NCBI RefSeq assembly: GCF_013204845.1
Contig: NZ_JABMKY010000007.1
Coordinates: 124,001-188,000 of the forward strand
DNA: 64,000 nt
Source of the DNA: Paenibacillus qinlingensis
GTDB lineage: Bacteria > Bacillota > Bacilli > Paenibacillales > NBRC-103111
Direction: 5' to 3'
Part shown: positions 31,641 through 40,637 of the stretch, one piece after another
Position numbering within the stretch: the first letter of the stretch is position 1
Layout of the letters: the number at the start of each line of letters is the position of its first letter
The notes under the pieces: generated by a model
Told to the model about the DNA's origin: nothing
Database searches by the model: none
The model's input: the letters and a program-made list of their open reading frames with translations, nothing else
Position numbers and translations under genes: made by a program

Positions 31641-31952
31641 ATGGATCCCACAGTCAAACAAGCTTTAGACATAACGCTTCATAACTGGCAGACCATGACC
31701 TCCTATCAAAGCGACGAGAAAGAAGCGGTGGCCGATCAATTCCAATCTTCGTTCTACGTATTTATTGATACCGTCCGCGAGTGGGTAGATCGTCAAGATC
31801 CCATGCCTGCAACACTGGATGATCTGCTTGGAAATGCGATGATCCAAGATATTTTCGATGTGCTGCCTGCTCCCTTGCATTTAAATTTGGAGACGGAGTT
31901 AGAATTAATTATTGATCGGGTAGAACGTGTGGAGGAAGAGAAATACGATTGA
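31641..31952 (+). CDS. Small acidic helical protein, 103 aa
   Basis: Unrecognised. ATG 31641 follows AAGGAGCT, and the stop of the MBL gene is ten bases upstream, so the two are translationally linked. The protein is acidic and helical, without membrane segments or Cys. Features: TSYQSDEKEAVADQFQSSFY, a WVDRQDPMPATLDDLL segment, and a charged C-terminus (IIDRVERVEEEKYD). It ends five bases before a terminator. No function is assigned. Confidence 0.75.
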   Translation: MDPTVKQALDITLHNWQTMTSYQSDEKEAVADQFQSSFYVFIDTVREWVDRQDPMPATLDDLLGNAMIQDIFDVLPAPLHLNLETELELIIDRVERVEEEKYD

Positions 31953-31958
31953 TGCTTG

Positions 31959-31996
31959 GCCCAACCCATGTCATATATGGAGTTGGGTCTTTTTTT
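31959..31996 (+). terminator. Rho-independent terminator
   Basis: CCCAAC-CCAT pairs with ATGG-a-GTTGGG, followed by a run of seven T after TC. Confidence 0.9.
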
Positions 31997-32100
31997 ATTG
32001 GAGACGAAATCCATTGTTTTCTATCTCACCTTGATGGTAAAGTGATTGCAAGACAAGCATGATCTCACTGGGCACATTACTAATAAGGGATTGAGAAACC

Positions 32101-33663
32101 ATGAAGCTGATCATTATTGAGGATGAGCAGGATATCTTGCAAGGCATGGCTGAAGCTGTCGCAGCGATTGCCGCGTATGAATTAGAGATCTTCACCGTCA
32201 CGAATTCGGAAGAAGCGACTGAACTCATTAAACGTCATAAACCGGAAATTATTATTTCCGATATTGTCCTGCCGCAGCAGTCGGGAATTGATATGCTTCA
32301 AGCGATTCAAATGCCAGACTACCATCCCAAGATTATTATGGTAAGCGGTTACAGTGACTTTCAATACGCACAGCGGAGCATGCAGTTAGGTGCGATGGAT
32401 TATTTATTAAAGCCATTCTCGCGGGAAGAATTTAGCACGAAAATCAAACAAGTTATCGAGATGATTGAAGGTGAACGAAGGAATGATCAGTACATCTCAG
32501 GGCAAATGAAGCAGGCGGAACTTGGGAAGAAGCTGCTCCAGAATAAATTCTTGTTAAGCTTATGTATGACGCCAACTGTCCTGCAGGAGCATATTTTCCA
32601 CCGTTTGCAAATGTGGGAGCTCACATGGCTAGCTAATGCCAATTTCTCTGTGATTGCCCTAGGTATCGTGCGACAAGATCGGCCGAGTCCGGTGGATCAA
32701 CAAGCAGAGTTAGAAAACTTTGCCGTCGGGAACATTACGGAGGAATTGTTAGAGAGATTTCAGCCATCCGTCGTATTCCCGAATATCCATCACAATTGGA
32801 TACTTATTGCGCCTAGTGAAGTTACCGAGCAGTTAGTGGGGGAGATTCAAACGCACGTATGGCAGTTCCAAAAGTTAACTTTAGGCTTCGGGATTAGCGA
32901 AGAACAGTTCTCGTTCCAGAGCATCTCGATAGCTTACCAGCAAGCTTTGAAAGCATTAAAGATGGTCTATATGACGCCAGGCCACAACGTCCATACATAT
33001 GTTGAGGAGCTTCAGTCCGATCAGGAGCCGAGTCGATTGTCTTTTGAATTAGCTGCAAATGGGATGCTGCAGGGCGATTTGAACCAAATTAGCCTGACAG
33101 TTGACCACATTGTCGGTTATTATGTCTCGGCACAGGAAGTGAAGGGCTATCAGGATGTTTCGAAAAAATGCCTAGAATGGATATTGAATTTGCACAGTGT
33201 GCTGCGCGATAAATATGCGGTTCCCGTGAATCAAATTCCGATGTCCTTATGGGAAGATCTCGAGCAGTGCGAACAATTGGAACAATTAAAGGCGCTCATG
33301 CTGAACTATTTAACAGGCGTGGCCAAGCGAGTTGCGAGCAGTCATTCCAATGCCATTATTGAAAAGGCTAAGAATTTGTTGGACACGCAGTATGCACAGC
33401 ATATCACGTTGCAGAGCGTCGCGGATCAGTTAGCGATCCATCCCGTCTGGCTAAGTCAGTTGTTTAAGAAGGAGACGGGTACTAACTTTTTGGATTATAT
33501 GACAGAGCTGCGCATCGAGCAATCGAAGAAGCTGCTGCGTGACAGCCAGCTGAAAATATATGAAATTGCCGAACAAGTAGGGTACCAGGATTTGCAGTAT
33601 TTCGGCAAGTTGTTTAAAAAGCGGACAGGGCAGACACCGAAGGAGTTTCGATACGGCAAATGA
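32101..33663 (+). CDS. Response regulator with AraC output domain (YesN family)
   Basis: DNA-binding response regulator of a sugar-sensing two-component system. Receiver domain (1-120): acidic pocket IIEDEQD, phosphoacceptor Asp in IIISDIVLP (about residue 55), and Lys in LLKPFSREEF (about 107). A long helical middle region (120-410), then an AraC-type domain (about 415-520) with HITLQSVADQLAIHPVWLSQ and QLKIYEIAEQVGYQDLQYF and the end motif RTGQTPKEFR. It overlaps the next gene by four bases (ATGA). The pair probably controls the importer and lyase genes downstream. Confidence 0.93.
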   Translation: MKLIIIEDEQDILQGMAEAVAAIAAYELEIFTVTNSEEATELIKRHKPEIIISDIVLPQQSGIDMLQAIQMPDYHPKIIMVSGYSDFQYAQRSMQLGAMDYLLKPFSREEFSTKIKQVIEMIEGERRNDQYISGQMKQAELGKKLLQNKFLLSLCMTPTVLQEHIFHRLQMWELTWLANANFSVIALGIVRQDRPSPVDQQAELENFAVGNITEELLERFQPSVVFPNIHHNWILIAPSEVTEQLVGEIQTHVWQFQKLTLGFGISEEQFSFQSISIAYQQALKALKMVYMTPGHNVHTYVEELQSDQEPSRLSFELAANGMLQGDLNQISLTVDHIVGYYVSAQEVKGYQDVSKKCLEWILNLHSVLRDKYAVPVNQIPMSLWEDLEQCEQLEQLKALMLNYLTGVAKRVASSHSNAIIEKAKNLLDTQYAQHITLQSVADQLAIHPVWLSQLFKKETGTNFLDYMTELRIEQSKKLLRDSQLKIYEIAEQVGYQDLQYFGKLFKKRTGQTPKEFRYGK

Positions 33664-35399
33664 ACTTATTTCAAAAGCTGCTGCTGCCCTTGATGGTCGC
33701 CATTTTTATCCCTGTCGTACTGCTTGGCTACTTGTCTTATGAGCGTTCGAAAATGCAGGTCGAGGACGTCACCTCTGCCTTCCTACAGGACAATCTCCAG
33801 CATAATACGGAGAAGGTAAATGAGTTTTTGAGAGAGTTGGATACCACAGGTTTCCGAGTTATTGCTTCCTCAAAGCTGCAGCGCATGCTGCAGAATCCGC
33901 CGCCGCAGGACTTTTTTCAAGAAGCGGAATTCATTAATGAGATGAAAGGGATTACGGAGGAGCTGCGAGGTTCCTATGAGTTGTTCATTTTGCCAAATCA
34001 TTATGAGAACTATCCGAACTATATGAACAGTCATTCTTCCTTCGGGTTGGAGCTGACAAAGGAACGCATCGCGAAATCCTTCGAATTAGGCGGGAAAGCC
34101 TACTGGGCCTTCGAAACTGGGCAAGGTGGAGCGTCCAAAGATCTCTATTACATTCGAGCGATTCGCACGCTTACTGATTTTCAGAATGCCGGTGTCATGG
34201 TGTTCAAAATATCGCATACGTGGATGGCTAAACAGCTGATTACGCCTTCGCAGTACCCTCGCTTCCAGTTGCTGCTTGCGGATGGGCAGGCGAATATCCT
34301 TGCTTCCAATTTGCCGATAAGGCAGGATGAGTCGATATCGTTGCCATCCTCTACACTTCAAGGTCAGAAGAGTACGTTCGAAACAGAAGAGATGCAAGGG
34401 AAATCGTATTATGTAGCTTCTCAAGCTATAGCGGATAGCGGGAGGGATCTGTGGAGTCTGATTGCCACCATTCCAGTATCTGACTTAACCGTTCGGATTG
34501 ATGGAATTAAGGCATTTACCTTCTGGATGTTCGTTGGAAGTCTATTTATTATCTTCGTTATGCTATTCTTCATTGTTCGCCAGTTCACCACACCGATCCA
34601 AGAGGTTGTCAGGCATATGCGGCAGGTTCAGCTTGGGCGACTGCTTTATTTCACGAAATTCGCTACGAAGAAGGACGAAATCGGGCAAATGGTTCGTGGC
34701 TTTAACTCAATGATTCAAGGGATGGAAAGTCTGCTGCAGACGACGAGAGAGATCGAATCGGAGAAGCAGCAGCTTCAGCAGCGCATGTTGATTAACCAAA
34801 TCAACCCTCATTTCCTCTATAACACGCTCGATTCGATCAAGTGGAAAGCAGAGTCGGCGCATGAGAAAACCATTGGGGACATGGTGACAACGCTAGCCAA
34901 TATGCTGCGGTTCAGCATGAATGAGGAGAACGAATGGACGACCATCGAGCGAGAGCTGGAGCATGTGAGGAACTATATTAAAATTGAGCTGCTGCGCAAC
35001 AATCAGGCCTTTCAGGTCCTATTCGATGTTCAACCTTCGTTACTTCATTTGAAAATATTAAAGCTGCTCGTTCAACCGCTCTTAGAAAATGCCGTCCGAC
35101 ATGGCATGAATAAATTAACGGAACGCAAAGGGAAGATCCTAGTGACGGTGTATCAAGAAGAAGCAGATCTGATCATCCTTGTTGAAGATAATGGGAATGG
35201 CTGCGAAGCCGAACAATTAGAGTCTTACAAGTGGACGTCTCCCGTCCAAGGAGCTACGGAAGGCGGGATTGGGCTGTACAATGTGCACAGAAGGTTACAG
35301 CTGCACTATGGCCGTCATTATGGTGTAGAGGTGGAGAACCGTGTACCACATGGGTTTAAAGCAACGCTGCGACATCCAATTCTAGAATCGAATGACTAA
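33660..35399 (+). CDS. Sensor histidine kinase (YesM family)
   Basis: Membrane kinase partner of the YesN-type regulator, 579 residues. Membrane segment 1 (about 6-24), a large extracellular sensor (25-285), membrane segment 2 (about 283-303, FTFWMFVGSLFIIFVMLFF), HAMP (305-360), the His_kinase domain with phospho-accepting His in NQINPHFLYNTLDSIKWKA (about 380), and the ATPase domain with VQPLLENAVRHGM (N box), VEDNGNG and GGIGLYNVHRRL. Start overlaps the regulator stop. In Paenibacillaceae such pairs usually sense oligosaccharides near CUT1 importers, as here. Confidence 0.94.
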   Translation: MNLFQKLLLPLMVAIFIPVVLLGYLSYERSKMQVEDVTSAFLQDNLQHNTEKVNEFLRELDTTGFRVIASSKLQRMLQNPPPQDFFQEAEFINEMKGITEELRGSYELFILPNHYENYPNYMNSHSSFGLELTKERIAKSFELGGKAYWAFETGQGGASKDLYYIRAIRTLTDFQNAGVMVFKISHTWMAKQLITPSQYPRFQLLLADGQANILASNLPIRQDESISLPSSTLQGQKSTFETEEMQGKSYYVASQAIADSGRDLWSLIATIPVSDLTVRIDGIKAFTFWMFVGSLFIIFVMLFFIVRQFTTPIQEVVRHMRQVQLGRLLYFTKFATKKDEIGQMVRGFNSMIQGMESLLQTTREIESEKQQLQQRMLINQINPHFLYNTLDSIKWKAESAHEKTIGDMVTTLANMLRFSMNEENEWTTIERELEHVRNYIKIELLRNNQAFQVLFDVQPSLLHLKILKLLVQPLLENAVRHGMNKLTERKGKILVTVYQEEADLIILVEDNGNGCEAEQLESYKWTSPVQGATEGGIGLYNVHRRLQLHYGRHYGVEVENRVPHGFKATLRHPILESND

Positions 35400-35407
35400 T
35401 TAGCGGA

Positions 35408-35438
35408 AAGCGAGGGATTGTGGCCTTGCTTTTTTTTG
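35408..35438 (+). terminator. Rho-independent terminator
   Basis: AAGCGAGG pairs with CCTTGCTT (one mismatch-type pair), followed by at least seven T. It separates the kinase from the importer genes. Confidence 0.8.
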
Positions 35439-35553
35439 CCTTAATAATGTCATGTGTTTCTTTAATTCTGCCCTGTTACCCCCTATCTGGAAAAAGCTTA
35501 TCATAAATCTATCAGGAGGCAAGGTCAACCAGATAGAAAGCGGGGACACAGCG

Positions 35554-36480
35554 ATGCAGAGAACATCGACACTCACAAGAAAGCTTAGCGTCATTTGGTC
35601 ATTTCGTGTCTTATACGCCATGCTGCTGCCAGGCTTGATTTACTACGCGGTATATCGCTATAGTCCGATGTTTGGCGCTATTATCGCGTTTAAGAATTTC
35701 AATGTCATGCTTGGGGTATTCGACAGTCCATGGGCAAGCCCGTGGTACGCACACTTCAAAACGTTTTATGATTCACCGTACTTCTTCACTTTGCTAAGGA
35801 ACACGTTCCTGATCAGCATTTATAAGCTGCTGTTCGGTATGGTGCCGGGGATTGCCTTAGCTATACTGTTAAGTGAAGTCAGGGCTCGCTTCTTCAAAAG
35901 ATTCGTCCAAACCGTTACGTACTTACCGCATTTTCTGTCTTGGATTATTATTTACGGGATTGCGGCAGCGTTCCTCTCCGAAACGGATGGGCTGGTCAAT
36001 CTGTGGGTGAAGAATATCGGCGGGGACGCGATTTCGTTCCTCACTTCGACAACATGGTTCCGTACCATTCTTGTCGCATCGGATGTGTGGAAGGATATCG
36101 GCTGGACAGCGATCATTTATTTGGCTGCTATTACGAGCATTGATCCGACCCTCTATGAAGCGGCACGCATCGATGGTTCAGGAAGATTACGCATGATTTG
36201 GCATGTGACTCTCCCGGGTATACGCCATGTGATCGTCCTGCTCCTCATATTGAAGCTTGGACAGATTCTTGATGCAGGTTTCGACCAAATTTATATTATG
36301 TACAATGTGCAGGTGTATGAGGTTGCTGACATTATCGATACATGGGTATTCCGTACAGGACTCGAAGAGTTGAATTTTAGCTTAGCTGCAGCGGTTGGAT
36401 TGTTCAAATCGGTTGTCGGTTTCGTACTGGTCATCACAGCGAATCGGATAGCAAGACGTTGGGGGGAAGGCGTATGGTAA
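35554..36480 (+). CDS. ABC importer permease (LplB-like)
   Basis: Channel subunit of a second CUT1 importer, 308 residues, six membrane segments. Start segment LYAMLLPGLIYYAVYRYSPMFG is typical of LplB/YteP permeases; EAA loop EAARIDGSGRLRMIWHVTLP at about residues 201-220; conserved end with FKSVVGFVLVITANRIARR. ATG 35554 is preceded by GCGGGGA. An AGGAGG at 35513 upstream has no start codon near it. The stop overlaps the next gene's start. No ATPase is encoded nearby. Confidence 0.93.
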   Translation: MQRTSTLTRKLSVIWSFRVLYAMLLPGLIYYAVYRYSPMFGAIIAFKNFNVMLGVFDSPWASPWYAHFKTFYDSPYFFTLLRNTFLISIYKLLFGMVPGIALAILLSEVRARFFKRFVQTVTYLPHFLSWIIIYGIAAAFLSETDGLVNLWVKNIGGDAISFLTSTTWFRTILVASDVWKDIGWTAIIYLAAITSIDPTLYEAARIDGSGRLRMIWHVTLPGIRHVIVLLLILKLGQILDAGFDQIYIMYNVQVYEVADIIDTWVFRTGLEELNFSLAAAVGLFKSVVGFVLVITANRIARRWGEGVW

Positions 36481-37334
36481 AGAGTAAACAAGAGCTCTGG
36501 TTCGATGTCCTTGTCTATCTGATTCTTGCCCTTCTCGTCGTATCGGTCATATTCCCACTCATGTACGTGCTGTCTGTGTCATTGACACCGCTTAGTGAAG
36601 TGCTCAAAAATGGCGGTTTCGTCGCATTTCCGAGGAAATTAACGTTAGAAGCCTACTCGGCTTTCATCCATGACCCTACGATACCAAGAGCGTATGGGGT
36701 TACGATCTTCATTACGGTTGTCGGAACATTGCTGAACCTGCTAATTACAACGATGATGGCTTATCCGCTTAGCAAGAGCAAGCTGCCTGGAAGAAATATT
36801 CTGTTGTTCCTAGCTGCCTTCACACTGCTATTTAATGGTGGTGTCGTGCCTACCTATCTCGTTGTCAAAGCAACGGGGTTAATTAATTCCGTCTGGTCGT
36901 TAATTATACCAAGTTTGGTCTGGTCCTTTAATTTATTGATTATGAAAACATTTTTCGAGAATCTGCCCGAAAGTCTCGATGAAGCTGCCCGAATCGACGG
37001 TGCTGGTGAGCTGCGAATCCTCTGGACCATTGTACTCCCGCTCTCATTGCCCATTATTGCGACAATTGGACTCTTCTATGCGGTTGGTCACTGGAATGAA
37101 TTTTTTCAAGCGATCATGTATGTCAATGATACGAGTAAGTACCCGCTACAAGTCGTCTTGAAGACGATTCTGATTAACTCGATGCTGCCACCCATGGATA
37201 TAGAGAGTGTACTACCTACGCAATCCTTGCAAATGGCTGCTGTTGTGCTATCGGCGGTACCGATTATCATCGTGTATCCGTTCATCCAGAAGTATTTTAC
37301 ACAAGGCGTTCTGCTTGGCGGTATTAAAGGGTAA
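36474..37334 (+). CDS. ABC importer permease (YtcP-like)
   Basis: Second channel subunit, 286 residues, six membrane segments. ATG 36474 lies inside the end of the previous gene after GGGGGGAAGG and overlaps it by seven bases, so the two are translationally coupled. EAA loop EAARIDGAGELRILWTIVLP (about residues 167-186) and the C-terminal signature FIQKYFTQGVLLGGIKG are those of YtcP/YteP-partner permeases for uronate or complex oligosaccharides. Confidence 0.93.
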   Translation: MVKSKQELWFDVLVYLILALLVVSVIFPLMYVLSVSLTPLSEVLKNGGFVAFPRKLTLEAYSAFIHDPTIPRAYGVTIFITVVGTLLNLLITTMMAYPLSKSKLPGRNILLFLAAFTLLFNGGVVPTYLVVKATGLINSVWSLIIPSLVWSFNLLIMKTFFENLPESLDEAARIDGAGELRILWTIVLPLSLPIIATIGLFYAVGHWNEFFQAIMYVNDTSKYPLQVVLKTILINSMLPPMDIESVLPTQSLQMAAVVLSAVPIIIVYPFIQKYFTQGVLLGGIKG

Positions 37335-37368
37335 TGGGATTTTAAGTAGATGAGAGGGGATTGTACAG

Positions 37369-38898
37369 ATGAAGAAAAAGTTCGGAGTAGTCTTATCGAC
37401 GATGTTAATTAGTTGTGTTGTAGTTACGGGGTGCTCATCAAAGTCTGACAGTGGTCAAGAAAAAAATACAGCGCCTAGCACGACAGCGGCCGCAGGTCCG
37501 GTAAAAATCAATTTGTTCATAGGCGGATCCAACTATCCGGGGATGGCAGACGATTTTATTTTGAGCAAACTGAACAAGGATTTGAATATGGATTTGCAAT
37601 TTAACGTCGGTGCGACGGACTATGATCAACAGTTGAATGTAAAAATCGCCGGCGGCTCAACGCCTGATATTTTCTCAGTATCTAAGGTGCAGCTTGCGAA
37701 CTATGTGAAGCAGGGGATTCTGTTGGATTTGACCCCATATATGGATAAAATGCCGAATATCAAAGCGAAACTGAAGGATGTTGATTTGAATAAAGGCAAG
37801 GTAGATGGCAAGCAATATGCGATCGCGAAACGTGCCTATCTGCCGATGTCCAGCTATTGGGTTCGTCAAGACTGGCTAGATAAGCTGGGCTTGCAGTCTC
37901 CGAAAACGTTGGACGAATTGAAGGCTGTAGCGAAGGCTTTTACAGAGCGTGACCCCGATGGCAATGGCAAAAAAGATACGTACGGGATTACGGGAATTGG
38001 TATTGGAACACCAGATGCTGTGAATACACCGAGTACATTTGACCCTGTATTCTCCGCATTTGGCGTGGCTTCTCCAGGGCAGTTCATGATTAAGGACAAT
38101 AAAGTTGTGTATTCCACGACACAGCCAGAAACGAAGCAAGCCCTATCCTACATCAAAGATATGATTAGTGAGGGCTTGGTTGATCCGGAATTTATGACGA
38201 ACAAAGGGCTGAAGCATCAGGAGAAAGCATTTAAAGGGCAAGCGGGCATTCTCTATATCAACTGGGGCGAAATGACCAAGGATGATTATATTGCACAGTA
38301 CAAAGCTGTGAATCCTGCAGCGAATTGGGTACAGATGGATGCGCTAACGGGTCCAGGCGGTAAGTACCAAGGTTATTTTGATATTAGTGCAACTGGCGGC
38401 AGGTTTGCTGTGTCCAAGGAGGTCGCGAAGGATCCTGCGAAGCTGAATAAAATCCTGGAGTACTTCAACTATATTGCAGATGGCCCGGGTTATTTGACGA
38501 CAATGTACGGAATCGAAGGTACGCATTATAAAATGGAAAACAACATGCCTGTCGTGACCGACAGTTCCAAAACAGGCTTCGCCTTCAATCATCAACTAAC
38601 AGGACGAGATGAGAAAAATTATCTAAAAGCGAAATTCATGAAGCAATTGCCATTCATTGATTTTGCCGAGAAACAACCGCGTATTGAAACGTATACGGAA
38701 CTGATTCCAAATCCGGAAGGCGTATCGATCAGTGATAAGAATCGCTTTGAAAGCGAGGAGATTACGAAGTTCATTTTTGGGAAAAGTCCATTAGACAGCT
38801 TCGATACGTTCACCAAAACATTAGAAACGAACTATCAGCTATCGAAATATGTGGAGCAAGGGAACTTGGTTCTGAAGCCGCTGGGCTATATCAAGTAG
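37369..38898 (+). CDS. ABC importer substrate-binding lipoprotein (LplA-like)
   Basis: Receptor of the LplB/YtcP-type importer, 509 residues. Lipobox VVTGC (Cys about residue 22), then a Ser/Gln-rich linker. The fold matches the larger binding proteins of this importer class: KINLFIGGSNYPGMADDFIL, QLNVKIAGGSTPDIFSV, YWVRQDWLDKLGLQSPKTLD, and a DPDGNGKKDTYGITG calcium-like loop. The ligand is probably an oligosaccharide released by the PL8-type lyase encoded downstream (inference). It lies 34 bases after the permease gene. Confidence 0.92.
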   Translation: MKKKFGVVLSTMLISCVVVTGCSSKSDSGQEKNTAPSTTAAAGPVKINLFIGGSNYPGMADDFILSKLNKDLNMDLQFNVGATDYDQQLNVKIAGGSTPDIFSVSKVQLANYVKQGILLDLTPYMDKMPNIKAKLKDVDLNKGKVDGKQYAIAKRAYLPMSSYWVRQDWLDKLGLQSPKTLDELKAVAKAFTERDPDGNGKKDTYGITGIGIGTPDAVNTPSTFDPVFSAFGVASPGQFMIKDNKVVYSTTQPETKQALSYIKDMISEGLVDPEFMTNKGLKHQEKAFKGQAGILYINWGEMTKDDYIAQYKAVNPAANWVQMDALTGPGGKYQGYFDISATGGRFAVSKEVAKDPAKLNKILEYFNYIADGPGYLTTMYGIEGTHYKMENNMPVVTDSSKTGFAFNHQLTGRDEKNYLKAKFMKQLPFIDFAEKQPRIETYTELIPNPEGVSISDKNRFESEEITKFIFGKSPLDSFDTFTKTLETNYQLSKYVEQGNLVLKPLGYIK

Positions 38899-38921
38899 GC
38901 GTTAATTAGGTAAGTTGTGCG

Positions 38922-38966
38922 GGGCTGGAGCAGGCTGTCAGTTAGCTTTGCCTCTGGCCCTTTTAC
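38922..38966 (+). terminator. Probable terminator after the binding protein gene
   Basis: GGGCTGG...AGGC pairs with GCCT-CTGGCCC (a bulge and two G-T pairs), followed by TTTTAC. It may attenuate reading into the oxidoreductase gene. Confidence 0.55.
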
Positions 38967-38992
38967 TTAGGATGAATGAGGAGACGATACAG

Positions 38993-40381
38993 ATGCATAC
39001 AAGCGAAACGATTTGGGAAGAAGCAAAGTCGGTTCCAGTGATCGAAGATGTGGATATTTGCGTGCTCGGTGGAAGTTGTACGGGAGTTTTTGCAGCAGTA
39101 AGAGCAGCAAGATTAGGTGCACGTGTGGTTATCGTGGAGAAGCAAAACAATTTCGGCGGTGTGGCGACATCTGGCTTAGTCAATATCTGGCATAGCTTCT
39201 ATGACACCGAGTTTAAGCAGCAAATTATTGGTGGTTTAACGCAAGAAACCGTGGAACGATTGGATCGGCGAGGGGCTGTGGCAGAAGAGAAGAAGAGCCA
39301 TTCTGTCGGCTATGTGCTGAATACGGAAGAGTTGAAAATCGAATTGGATGAGCTCATTACGGAGTCGGGGGTGGGGCCTTATTTGCATACGATGTTCGTG
39401 GCGCCCGTACTTACCGATGGTAAATTAACGGCTATCCTTGTGGAAAATAAGTCAGGCAGAGGTGCGATTAAAGCAAAGATGTTCATCGATGCAACGGGGG
39501 ATGGTGATTTGTGTGCGCGATTGATGCTGCCACTGACGAATGAGGATCATCGGCAGCCGCCTACAACATGTGCAAAAATCGGTGGATGGGGCTCTGGCCC
39601 AGGGTTCAATGATGTAACAGGGTTCAATTCGTTAAAAGGTTTGGATTTAAATGATGCGCTCATTCAGCATCAGGCTGAATTCGATTTGCCCGAAGGATTC
39701 GGTTGGGGACGCTTCGTACCCGGCAGTAACGATGTCTATATGTATGCAGGGACAAGAGTGTACGATGCGGACTGCAAGGATGGGCTTTCTTTGACACGTA
39801 GCGAAATGGAAGGAAGAAGACAGGTTCGAGCCATCATGGATATGGTGCGTAAATACGGACCCGACAATAAGCTGACGCTGCTCTCACTGCCCTCCTACAT
39901 TGGCATTCGGGAAACGAGACATATTCATTGCCAATATCGGCTTACTGGCGAAGATGTGCTCCATGGTGTTCGCTTTGAAGATGCCATTGCCAACGGCAGC
40001 TATCGCGTAGATATTCATCATGATGATAAGCCGGGGATCACGTTTCAATATTTAGATGGCGAGCAGGCCTATGTGCGTCCAGGCTATCCCGTGGTCAAAG
40101 GGCGATGGCGGGAGAAAACGGAGCAAGATCCTACTTTTTATCAGATACCGTACCGCTGCTTAGTTCCTGGAGGTTATGACAACCTGCTGACTTGTGGTCG
40201 GATGATCGATGTAGATCAAGTCGCTTATGGCGCCGTTCGTGTGATGGTGAACATGAATCAGACTGGTGAAGCAGCTGGCGTTGCAGCTTATCTAGCGCTG
40301 CGAGCAGATATCGGAGTTGGCGACGTGAGTACAGAGGAGTTGCGTTCGACACTGCAAGAGGGTGGATCTATTATTTTATAG
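38993..40381 (+). CDS. FAD-dependent oxidoreductase
   Basis: Predicted flavoenzyme of the FAD_oxidored (PF12831-type) family, 462 residues. The N-terminal dinucleotide fold reads DICVLGGSCTGVFAAVRAAR with VVIVEKQNNFGGVATSG following, and FIDATGDGDLCARL in the middle; the C-terminal part has YRCLVPGGYDNLLTCGRMID and MNQTGEAAGVAAYLAL, both typical. Soluble, no signal peptide. I start at ATG 38993, preceded by GAGGAG; ATG 38972 is also in frame. Enzymes of this family are common beside sugar-polymer utilisation genes, but their substrates are mostly unknown. The GGSCTG loop replaces the usual GxGxxG. Confidence 0.88.
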   Translation: MHTSETIWEEAKSVPVIEDVDICVLGGSCTGVFAAVRAARLGARVVIVEKQNNFGGVATSGLVNIWHSFYDTEFKQQIIGGLTQETVERLDRRGAVAEEKKSHSVGYVLNTEELKIELDELITESGVGPYLHTMFVAPVLTDGKLTAILVENKSGRGAIKAKMFIDATGDGDLCARLMLPLTNEDHRQPPTTCAKIGGWGSGPGFNDVTGFNSLKGLDLNDALIQHQAEFDLPEGFGWGRFVPGSNDVYMYAGTRVYDADCKDGLSLTRSEMEGRRQVRAIMDMVRKYGPDNKLTLLSLPSYIGIRETRHIHCQYRLTGEDVLHGVRFEDAIANGSYRVDIHHDDKPGITFQYLDGEQAYVRPGYPVVKGRWREKTEQDPTFYQIPYRCLVPGGYDNLLTCGRMIDVDQVAYGAVRVMVNMNQTGEAAGVAAYLALRADIGVGDVSTEELRSTLQEGGSIIL

Positions 40382-40443
40382 AGCCTGTTGAAATAAGTGC
40401 TTGAGAATATGGAAATGTTGAACCAAATCTAGCATGGGGAGGA

Positions 40444-40502
40444 TTGTTTCGAACGCCTACAATCTATAATATGAGGTTTAGAAAAGAATAAAGCGCTTCC
40501 AA
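40444..40502 (+). promoter_or_regulatory. Promoter and cre-like site before the PL8 lyase gene
   Basis: TTGTTT (40444) and a perfect TATAAT (40465-40470) are 15 bases apart, slightly short. Twenty bases later AAAGCGCTTCCA (40490-40501) has the CcpA-site core AAAGCGCTT but weak outer positions. Confidence 0.5.
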
Positions 40503-40637
40503 ATGGTGATTAATCATGGAAATGCAGCTGCTCTTTTCTAATACTTATTCGTAACGCTATAACGGAAGGAGGCATTGGGTTCTGAATAGCATGAGATGAC
40601 ATCAATACGACATTAATAAGCTATTGGAGGTATAAGA

